From NCBI GenBank assembly GCA_001936135.1, contig CP012819.1, forward strand, positions 1 to 64,000: a stretch of DNA of 64,000 bases, in the 5' to 3' direction. This stretch comes from Saccharomycopsis fibuligera x Saccharomycopsis cf. fibuligera. Its lineage: Eukaryota; Ascomycota; Saccharomycetes; Ascoideales; Saccharomycopsidaceae. This document shows positions 10,995 to 19,158 of this stretch, piece by piece; within the stretch, counting starts at the first letter, position 1; each line of letters starts with the position of its first letter. The notes beneath the pieces are model-generated. The model was not told where the DNA came from, made no database searches, and saw nothing but the letters and a program-made list of their open reading frames with translations. Made by a program: the position numbers and the translations under genes.

Positions 10995-12886
10995 TGCAAT
11001 CCAGCCTCCTAGCTCTATCTCTCTCTGTGTGTGTCACTCACCATCCTCAAGCATCCGTTGTAGCAGCTCAAGTCTCTGATAATTTAACAGCCTCCCACTT
11101 GCCTGCTAAATTATGCTCTTCAAATATTACAAACTGTGAGTGCCTTGCATTTTTATTTCACTATTGTGTGCGCGACCATAACAGCTCCTCCAAGAAGTAT
11201 ACTACTCTAGCACATTCTGCTAAAAAGTTTTTTTTTTTTTTTTTTTATTGTTTTTTTTTGACCGTTTAACTTGCTAATCTCTACGCATACTTTGACACTA
11301 CACCATCTAAATCGTTTCACCTGTTATCATTTACTGTTTATAGCAAATGCAAAAATTACTTGAGTGTAAAGCAATGTTTTTTTTCGCCTTCTTGTCACAT
11401 TTGAGCTACTCTCGGGAAGCTGAGATGCATTGTGTCTTTCAAACACGATGCACTTCACTAACTAGCACTTACTATTTCTGCCACTGCGATATCCAAGTAA
11501 GCAATATCAAACTGCATCTGTACTATTTTCCCTAGCTCTGCTGATCTGCCTACTACCGTCCCAACATGCAACACATATGTGCCTCTTATAGCTACCACAT
11601 CAGCTGTATATTGCATTGTTTATTGTCCTTGTACTCTGACTTTGATCCTCCGATCGCCTTGTTTGTCTTCTTGCCACATCTAAAGCTGCTGCCACTGCGT
11701 TTTCTAGATAAGCAGATCCGAGCTGCCGACTAAACAGTATATAGAGAAGATCACCGATATCAATGAGTAAGTTGCCTACACCCAATGCACAGAAACAACA
11801 CTTTACACGTTGTCTCAGTTCCAATCTTGCTCGGGTGTTTTTTAATTTTTTCCCTTGCACGCGTTCTACTATGCTACATCCAACCAACCAACTACGCATC
11901 ATTATGTGACAACTTGTAGAGCAGTCCAGTGAAAATCAATAATACACACAAAGTTTCGATCTACTTCCATGACTAGTTGACTGCTACCTCTGACAAAGCA
12001 GTATTGACAATCACTTAAGCACTCACTTTGCAATCCTTTTATTTTTGTCCTTCTTGCAGAGTACCTGCGAGCGCCGCTGTTTGTTTTGTGCGTACTTATG
12101 TGTCATTTTGTAGTGCGTATTGTTTCCCCGGTGCATACGAACAAATACTACAAATAAGTGCATATGTATGCGCAGTCCACCTTTGCTTCCTGCAAGACCC
12201 TCGCTTTTCCGCTCGCGAAACCAACCCCAACATGCTCTAGCAAAAGCCCACACAGAGTAGCACCACTTGTCAGACAGACACCAATACCAGCGCGCGCTCC
12301 TGTAATCTTGTAACCGGCTTTAGATGTAATGATCTTATTTACTGTACCTAGTGCCAGACTAGTCACTTAGCCGGCTTCTATTCTATAGATTACTTCGACT
12401 CGACCATCATCTTCTAGCCGAACCATGACAAGTCAATAGGGCACAAACATATTCAAGCTTCGACAACCTAAAAGAGAGAGAAAACACTCTCCAACGATAC
12501 TGTTGTTTTGGTGTTCTAGTTTTTTTTTTTTTTTTTTTTTTTTTGTCCTAAACAAGAAAAACAACGACAAATTAAGGAACGATAAATTGTTTACAAAGCC
12601 CGCGCAATACTGATAGTGGCAATTTGAAGATTACACAACATATGGACATAACTTTCCAGAAGAAATAAGAAGCTGCCAGGCAGAGAAGAATAAATACAAG
12701 ATTATGTACAAAATATGCAACTGGATAAAAAGGGAAACTGAGGGAGAAGATCCTGCATAAAGAGAATCCGGTTGAGCGCGGAGAAAACATGCGGTTTGGC
12801 GCGACTAGTACAAAACAGGGAAAATCACGGAATTTTGGTTTGGCGACAAGTAAGGGAAAATTTGGTTCGGGGCCAACGCTGCAGTA
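10995..12886. repeat. Duplicated block, right copy
   Basis: Second copy of the block at 4491-6224, in the same orientation, starting directly after the last 265 bp unit ('agta' then 'tgcaatccag') and ending in the same 'gctgcagta' that abuts the array on the left. The first ~530 bp and last ~190 bp match closely; the middle (about 11900-12600) is more diverged or rearranged. A T tract of about 25 lies near 12518-12543. No credible gene. Confidence 0.8.
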
Positions 12887-12987
12887 GAAATATAGGTGAA
12901 ATGTCAAGGACAGCATTAAATACAGAATGATGACCTAAAAGTCACACACAGTTCCGAGTTATAATCAAACTTTGTTACAGGTGTATC

Positions 12988-13047
12988 AAGAAAATAGAAA
13001 AATAGAAAAATAGAAAAAGAGAAAAATAGAAAAAGAGAAAAAAAATA
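12988..13047. repeat. Short purine microsatellite (gaaaaata-type)
   Basis: Tandem 'aaaatagaaa' and 'gaaaaagaga' motifs form an A-rich simple repeat just downstream of the right block. Confidence 0.7.
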
Positions 13048-13105
13048 CTGTAATAGTAAACCCCTATATCGAAAAAACATCACCGCTTTGAGCGAATGGT
13101 TTATA

Positions 13106-13696
13106 TCAGTAACCCGCTGAAGGGTCGTACTCAAGGCCCAACACAGATTCAGAAAACCAAACCAAGACATAGCAAACCAACGGTATTCCATGATATCGCT
13201 CACAGAGCTTCTTTACCATTTTGTCAAAACAGTTAATATTCAGTAGTATTGGAAACCTGGTCTCAACTATCAGATGAAACTCCTTGGCTCCCATTGTAAT
13301 ATAATACATGAACAAAAGTATTTGGTTCTTTGGAGACTCGCAAGTGCTAATGGAGTGGTTCATCAAACAATTGAAGCAGCGCCCCCTCGTCCATTTGACA
13401 TTTGCCAAATATTCCGCCATAATGCTGTCGTATAGCATGAAGTGGACGTTCGCTACCTTGGCAGAGTTAAAAGACTGCCGTATTGCTTCCCGGCCAGTTA
13501 CAATATTTTTGTTGTCCCACTTGATTTGTTGATTTTTGAAAAACACAGTATGGAATGGGTCGAGAAGGTTTTCTCTGAAGTAACCGACATAGTAGTCGTA
13601 GACCTTATTAAGGTTCTTTCTGTAGCAAGGCTCCCGCCAGCTGGCGTCTGGCACCTTTTGCGGTTGCTGCTTCTCTAGTTGGGTATGGTACAGCAT
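13106..13696 (-). CDS. Unrecognised ORF, 196 aa
   Basis: The frame is open from a TGA at 13763-13765 down to 13106; the first ATG is at 13696. The composition looks protein-like: mixed charge, several Cys (one cluster 'CFNCLMNHSISTC'), many aromatic residues, no low complexity. The segment around 'YYVGYFRENLLDPFHTVFF' followed by 'TGREAIRQSF' loosely recalls the first helix and turn of NTF2-like folds, but I cannot confirm this. It may be a real species-restricted gene, or the surviving part of a decayed gene in this repeat-rich region. I assign no function. Confidence 0.35.
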   Translation of the reverse strand: MLYHTQLEKQQPQKVPDASWREPCYRKNLNKVYDYYVGYFRENLLDPFHTVFFKNQQIKWDNKNIVTGREAIRQSFNSAKVANVHFMLYDSIMAEYLANVKWTRGRCFNCLMNHSISTCESPKNQILLFMYYITMGAKEFHLIVETRFPILLNINCFDKMVKKLCERYHGIPLVCYVLVWFSESVLGLEYDPSAGY

Positions 13697-15094
13697 TGTG
13701 AATGCTAGTAGTTCGTCACCCAATTGTTGCGTAACCACAGCGGCGATGTAATAGAGTTGTATTCATGGTTCTACAAAATTACCTGGCTATGAGACATTAG
13801 GGAGCAAGATTCTGACAACTGAGAAGCACCCTTATTTTGCTGCTCAAAGCCTCCCATGTTAGGGGCTTTAGCGTACCTTGGACAGTATCAACATTGTTGG
13901 TGTGCTTACAATTTAGCTTCATCCATCATAGAGCAATCATGCCAAAATCAAATCATCAGGCAACCCTCATAGTCTGACGCATTATCGAAAGATGTCAAAA
14001 ACAACTACATGGCAATTCCAGTGCCTCAAATTATGGAAAGCCTCAACACACTATGCCTGCCAATCATTGGTCCGAAGTATTCAGTTAAAAAAAATTTTTG
14101 GAAAAGTGTTTTCAAAAGGCATTTCATCGTATTTGTACAAATATTTCGTTTAACAAACTATTTTTGTTTTTCGCCAGTTTAACAACTGACATATTCATGG
14201 TTCATTAGTTAAAAGTAGTTACTTACCAATATTGGAAATGCTATCTGTGTCCCTCAATTTGCTGAACAATTGACTCTTTATATTTTTTTGATCTCTCTCT
14301 GGTTTGTTGCTTGGTGGGTGTAACTCAATATATTTCTACTGTACAAAGAGCGTTTCTTTTTCACTTTTTCGGAGTTCAATTTAGCATTAACCATAACTTC
14401 TCCTCGGACACCGTTGTAGTCATAAGCTGTTCTGTAATTCTGCATGCTGTGGAAATCTGCTGCAGGTAGCGGCATTGACGGCATTTTAATTGCAGACAAG
14501 TTTAGCAAAAGTTACCGATCTTTACCCCCTGCCGCCCCCACCAAATTTCGATTCAAAAAGTGAACCTAACACTTATAGGATACAAAAGCCACCTGTCAAA
14601 CAATTAGTTAACTCAAACAACAGCAGTAGCAGATAGCGAGAACTGGCATTAGCCTCTATTTGCCCACGATGTTTGTTTGTTTTTTTTCTGCTATCTATTT
14701 TTACAAGTGGATTTTTCAGTTTGTGTGAAATCAATTGCTTCAAAGATTGTCTATTGGTTTTTGATTTTTGGTTATTGGTTATTGCATATATAAATAATCT
14801 TAGACTAATTGCGACAAAATAGTGTACTCATATTAGACAATATTCGAGCCAGATAGGGGCGGGGATCAGCTAAACTTTATTTCAAATTTGCGTGGACCAC
14901 GTGCAATTGTTATAAAGATGATTTACGGGGTCGGAACTCTATCGAAATTTCGGCTTTGGCTCCACAGCTAAGCATATAAATATCGATTATTGCTGTTGAC
15001 CTTAATGGTTTAAAAATGTCCACCTCTTCTTCATTATTTTCCAACTAAACAACTCAAGCTTTTTTCACTCAAATATATATATTTTTTTTATAAT
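13697..15094. other. Gene-free region upstream of the reductase
   Basis: No convincing ORF. The proximal part (14700-15094) looks like the promoter of the aldo-keto reductase. The rest is AT-rich spacer; a 76-codon minus-strand frame at 14278-14508 resembles nothing I know. Confidence 0.5.
14855..14982 (+). promoter_or_regulatory. Reductase promoter: AGGGG elements and TATA box
   Basis: 'TATAAATA' at 14975-14982 lies 113 bp upstream of the ATG. 'AGGGGCGGGG' at 14855-14864 contains an AGGGG stress-response-type (Msn2/4-like) or Mig1-like core. The motifs are visible; binding is inferred. Confidence 0.5.
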
Positions 15095-15952
15095 ATGGCC
15101 ACTGAAATCAAATTAAACGACGGTACCAAGATCCCAAACATCGGATTTGGTCTTTACTTAGTTGATCCAAAAGAAGCTGAAAACATCACTTACAAAGCAC
15201 TCAAGGCAGGGTATCGTCACATAGATACCGCTGAATACTATAAAAATGAATTAGAAACCGTCAAAGGCATTAAAAAATGGTTAGATGAATCGCCAGAAAA
15301 CAAAAGAGAAGATCTTTATTATACCACAAAGATTCAAGAGAAAAATGTCAATTATGAAGACACTACCAACTCGCTTAAGGAAAGAATTGAAATTGCTAAG
15401 CCATACATTGGCTATATCGACTTAGTATTGATCCACACTCCACAAACCAGCCGCGAGGGCCGTTTGGGTGCCTGGAAAGCATTCCAAGAATTGAGAGAAT
15501 CAGACCCTAAAATTGTTAGATCATATGGTGTCTCCAATTATTCTGACAAGCACTTGAAAGAATTATTGGAGTGGGATGGCTTGAAATTCAAGCCAGTTAT
15601 TGACCAAATTGAATTGAACCCATGGTTAACAAGGGCTGAAATTGTCAAGTACGCTAGAGACAATGATATTGTTCTTGAAGCACATACTCCATTGACTAGA
15701 GGCACAAGAATCAATGATCCTCAAGTTTCTGAGCTTGCAAAGAAGTACGGCAAGACTAATGGCCAAATTTTGTTGAACTGGTCCTTAAAGCAAGGATTTG
15801 TTCCATTGGTTAAAACTGTCAATGAGCCAAGATTAAAGGAAAACTTGGACGCTACTACGTTCGAGCTTTCTAACGAGGATACCGAGGCTTTGACTCATGA
15901 TGAAGGTAATCATTTGGCTGTACCATCCTGGGACCCAGTTAACTACAGCGGT

Positions 15953-15955
<3 letters not shown>
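15095..15955 (+). CDS. Aldo-keto reductase, YJR096W-like
   Basis: A 286-residue cytosolic NADPH-dependent aldo-keto reductase, expected to reduce aldehydes, ketones or aldoses. It covers the family's usual length. The catalytic tetrad is visible: Asp44 and Tyr49 in 'HIDTAEYY', Lys79 in 'YYTTK', His114 in 'LVLIHTP'. 'YGVSNYSDKHL' and the 'EAHTPL' strand are typical of the barrel. The 'WLDESPENKRED' insertion before the catalytic Lys closely resembles S. cerevisiae YJR096W. A TATA box lies 113 bp upstream. The TGA stop is followed at once by 31 T residues. The gene converges on the acyl-CoA synthetase at 16194. The natural substrate is unknown. Confidence 0.93.
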
Positions 15956-15987
<32 letters not shown>

Positions 15988-16144
15988 TTTGTTCATTTAC
16001 TTGTGCAATACACAGGCCTAAAATAAATTGGATCTGTCACAACATTAAAGTTAATCTATGGTACTAAATTGTAATAAAAATGTAAGAATTGTTCATGGAG
16101 TAGAAAACTTATTCAAAAATAAAAGATAGATTGGGTAAGAAAAT

Positions 16145-16178
<34 letters not shown>
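15956..16178. repeat. T31 ... A30 homopolymer pair between convergent genes
   Basis: T31 at 15956-15986 starts directly after the reductase stop codon. A30 at 16149-16178 ends 15 bp from the stop codon of the synthetase on the other strand. The runs are complementary, 162 bp apart, so transcripts of either gene could fold into a U/A hairpin in the 3' UTR. Confidence 0.9.
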
Positions 16179-16182
<4 letters not shown>

Positions 16183-16193
16183 GACACCTTTAT

Positions 16194-18383
16194 TCAAAGC
16201 TTGGTAGAGTTTACAATTGAGCCTTGCTTATACAAGTCATCGATAACATGTTGAAATTGTTTTCTTGCTGCATTTCTCTTAACTTTCAAAGTTGGAGTCA
16301 TGGTGTCATGTTCCACTGAAAAGGGAGCAATAGCAAAATGGACATTTTTGATATATTCATAAGAAGCCAAGTCTTCATTAATGCTATTATTCAATACATG
16401 AAGCAATATTCTCTTGATTTTGAGCTCGTTGAGGAAATTAACAAATTTTTCCGTGAATTCGTTAGTCAAGTTGGATGCTACTGCTTCCTTAACTTGCTCA
16501 AATTCAGCAAACTCAATACCTTTCTTTTGCAAAATAGAATGTGTGTATTCTGCATTGACCCCAACAATTGCCACCAAGAATGATTGTAATCCGTCACCGT
16601 AAAGAAAAATTTGCTCAATTAATAAGTTGCTTGAACTGTAAATGTTTTCGATTTTTTCAGCGGCAATGTACTTACCCTGGGACAATTTGAAGAAATTCTT
16701 GATTCTGTCGATGACCGCAAGTCTATTATTTTCATCAAATCTTCCAATATCCCCAGTACGATACCAACCGCCATCTTCCTCGATGGTTTCTCTAAATTTT
16801 TCTGGCTGCTTGTAATACCCAGCAGCAATGCTGTATCCTCTAACCAAGATCTCACCGCTTCTATTAGAGTCAAAAGTGTAATCCATCTCGGGAACATCAC
16901 GCAACTTAATTTCACTGGCGACGCCACTTGGGCCGATAACACCATAATTTTCCAAAAGCGGAGAAGAAACTGCCACGCCAGCAGCAGTCTCGGTTAAGCC
17001 GTAGCCTTGGAGCACATCAATGTTCAAAGCAGCTTTGAGAAAAACAAGGGTGTCCTTCGAGACTTGTGCTCCGCCAGACATTAGCTCTCTAAGATTTTCA
17101 AACCCAAGAGCAACTCTGATTTTTTTACAAATGAAATTGTCATAAATGAAATGAGAGTAGTTCTCACCGTTATTGATTTTGGCGATCTTGGTATCGATGA
17201 TGTTGGTGAGCAATTTGGACGTGCTGAACTTTGCCTTCAAGAGTAACTCAATCTTGCTGAGAACCCTTGGGACCAAGCACATGGTTGCCGGTTTGACAAT
17301 TTTGATGTCCTCGAAATAGGTTGGCGTGTTTGCAGGCTGGTGAGGGAAGTAGAATGTAGTTTCCATGATGACCTCGTAGTAGAAGCAAAAACGAGCAAAG
17401 CAGTGTGCCAACGGCAAAAACACAAACGCTCTGTTGTCTGGCCGGTATTTGGCACAAGAGGTGAAGACGTCAAGGGTGTTTACGAAAAACGACATGAGGT
17501 TCTTCTGCGTAAGGATGGCGCCCTTTGGAGTGCCGGTGGTGCCCGAGGTGAAGGCAATGGTGTAGACGTCATCTTGGGCAGAGGGCGTAAACGGCCTCAA
17601 GTGGGTTTTGCCAATAGCGGCGACGGTCTTCAAGTCGTAGAGAATGAAATTGGCCGCCTTGGCCTCCTGGAAGAGACCGTAGTCTGCAGAGAGATCCAAG
17701 TCTTCGTTGACGACCACGAGCTTCAAGGTGTCAACCCTGTTTTCGGTCTTCAATCTGGCCAACAGCAGGACTTTGGACTTGGTGGAGAAGACAATGGGCG
17801 AGGCCGTCAAAGTCAAAATGTGGCAGGACGCAGCCCTGCCGAGGGTGTCGTACAAGGTCGTGCTTGGCAAGTTGTAGCCCTGGAAAGCGAGATCCAAGAC
17901 GATGAACTGGTAGCAGTTTGGCAAGTAAAGCGTGACAACCGGCTTCTCTTCAGAGGAGCCTCCAGGCGAAGAGAGGCCGGGGCCGCCATTGATGACGTTC
18001 TGCAACAAAAACAAGACGCCGGACCCGACGCTGGCGGCTAAATCAGCAACCTGCCGGTGGGACAAGTAGGAGTAGTGCGGGTCAAAAGAGTTTGTGCTCT
18101 TGTTGAACCTGCGGTGCGCCAAGAAGCTTCTGTCTGGCGACCTGGCCAACGCGTTCTGGAAGATGTCGAAGCCGGTTTTGAGGTCCGGGTGGATCAAGTT
18201 GTAGAGAGAGTGCAAGCAGTACTTGTTGCGAAAGATCGGAGAGTAGCCGGGGGACTGTGTGTACGGGATGGGAAAAGCCTCGCGAAGGCCCGCGACGGGG
18301 CGGTCCAACTTGCGGACGACGTCTTCGACCGAGTCGCCAGGCTCGTAAAGGGGGATCACCGCGTTGCGGAGGGAGAGGCTCAT
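16194..18383 (-). CDS. FAA2: Peroxisomal acyl-CoA synthetase, FAA2-type (copy 1)
   Basis: ATP-dependent acyl-CoA ligase activating medium- or long-chain fatty acids for peroxisomal beta-oxidation. The AMP-binding P-loop 'FTSGTTGTPKGA' lies near residue 280, with 'QGYGLTETAAG', 'GWYRTGDIGRFDENNRL' and 'DRIKNFFKLSQGKYIAAE' in family order. The C terminus '...GSIVNSTKL' is a PTS1-like signal, comparable to the '-EKL' end of S. cerevisiae Faa2. I chose the ATG at 18383 ('MSLSLRN...', 729 aa) over the ATG 17 codons upstream because the divergent paralogue starts at the matching point. The 5' half is much more GC-rich than the 3' half. Shares a 775 bp promoter with copy 2. Confidence 0.93.
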   Translation of the reverse strand: MSLSLRNAVIPLYEPGDSVEDVVRKLDRPVAGLREAFPIPYTQSPGYSPIFRNKYCLHSLYNLIHPDLKTGFDIFQNALARSPDRSFLAHRRFNKSTNSFDPHYSYLSHRQVADLAASVGSGVLFLLQNVINGGPGLSSPGGSSEEKPVVTLYLPNCYQFIVLDLAFQGYNLPSTTLYDTLGRAASCHILTLTASPIVFSTKSKVLLLARLKTENRVDTLKLVVVNEDLDLSADYGLFQEAKAANFILYDLKTVAAIGKTHLRPFTPSAQDDVYTIAFTSGTTGTPKGAILTQKNLMSFFVNTLDVFTSCAKYRPDNRAFVFLPLAHCFARFCFYYEVIMETTFYFPHQPANTPTYFEDIKIVKPATMCLVPRVLSKIELLLKAKFSTSKLLTNIIDTKIAKINNGENYSHFIYDNFICKKIRVALGFENLRELMSGGAQVSKDTLVFLKAALNIDVLQGYGLTETAAGVAVSSPLLENYGVIGPSGVASEIKLRDVPEMDYTFDSNRSGEILVRGYSIAAGYYKQPEKFRETIEEDGGWYRTGDIGRFDENNRLAVIDRIKNFFKLSQGKYIAAEKIENIYSSSNLLIEQIFLYGDGLQSFLVAIVGVNAEYTHSILQKKGIEFAEFEQVKEAVASNLTNEFTEKFVNFLNELKIKRILLHVLNNSINEDLASYEYIKNVHFAIAPFSVEHDTMTPTLKVKRNAARKQFQHVIDDLYKQGSIVNSTKL

Positions 18384-18876
18384 TGCGGGCAGGGGCGAGT
18401 GGCGCTTTGGCTGGTGATACAACAGGAAGAGCAAAGAGCAAACGACTGCTCAACACCGCGCGGAGCCTGAGTGCTGTGCGGTGTCCACATATGGTTTTAC
18501 AGGCGTCCATCCACAGACCATATCCCTCCAGGCCCATCCAAGCCCAGGGCGCGTGCTCGCAACCGCCTCGGCCTTGCCGATCGGAAGGCTGTCGGAAGTG
18601 CACGGATGCGGAAACTGGGATGTTTTGCGTGCCGAGGACCAAACGGTGGGGTTCGCGCGGTGCAGAGGTGTTTGTACCGCCGCTGAATGGCTGTGCATGC
18701 GCGGTGGTGCACACGTACTGCAGCATGCAGCCCTTTCCCAGCGCAGCAGCGCAGCAGTATCTGAGGGCATATATGCTGGCGGAACCTCACAGCGTCACCC
18801 GGCACGGGCGAGGCGTTTTAGCGTACAAATGAGGAATTTCCACACAGGGTTGGGCTCGTAAATCGGTGCGCACAAG

Positions 18877-18915
18877 CACCGTCGTGCAGCACCGTCGTGC
18901 ATCACCGTCGTGCAG
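18877..18915. repeat. Three 13-bp tandem repeats (CACCGTCGTGCAG)
   Basis: Three adjacent 13-mers differ only in the last base of the middle copy (T for G). They lie about 100 bp upstream of the TATA box of copy 2. This could be a transcription-factor site cluster; no factor is assigned. Confidence 0.85.
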
Positions 18916-19017
18916 CACTCTCGGGGATCAACAGAGACTCTGTTTAGTACCGCCCAATAGACCTAATCCAGCCGATCCACTCAGGTGTACCTGATAAACA
19001 CTGCGTCAACCGCCAGC

Positions 19018-19025
19018 TATAAATA
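19018..19025 (+). promoter_or_regulatory. TATA box of acyl-CoA synthetase copy 2
   Basis: 'TATAAATA' 134 bp upstream of the ATG at 19159. It lies downstream of an earlier in-frame ATG (18985), which argues that the earlier ATG is not in the mRNA. Confidence 0.65.
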
Positions 19026-19158
19026 CCCTTGCTCTTCCGGCACTCGTTCTCCCTCAGGCACTCCTGTCTTTTCGTCTTGTCGTCCTGTCGTCCTGTCGTC
19101 AGCTCTGCGTCTCCTCCCCTCAGCGTCTCCTCCGCGTCTCCTCAGCTGCTCCCCCGCC

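Larger units (their letters stand above)
18384..19158. promoter_or_regulatory. Shared divergent promoter of the two acyl-CoA synthetases
   Basis: A GC-rich 775 bp intergenic region. It holds CCTCGG at 18566-18571 and its inverse CCGAGG at 18632-18637; this is the established recognition core of the Ctf1/FarA fatty-acid regulators. It also holds three 13 bp tandem repeats (18877-18915) and a TATA box (19018-19025) 134 bp before the rightward ATG. Short GC-rich open frames cover the region on both strands but show no protein features. Confidence 0.75.

Noticed and set aside
17340-18832. Long antisense and intergenic ORFs over the acyl-CoA synthetase genes and their promoter
   Set aside because: GC-rich DNA lowers stop frequency. 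These frames overlap well-supported coding sequence or the promoter and have Arg/Gly-rich, featureless translations.
18985-19158. 58-residue N-terminal extension of acyl-CoA synthetase copy 2
   Set aside because: It spans the TATA box and is unlike the family N terminus; the ATG at 19159 is preferred.
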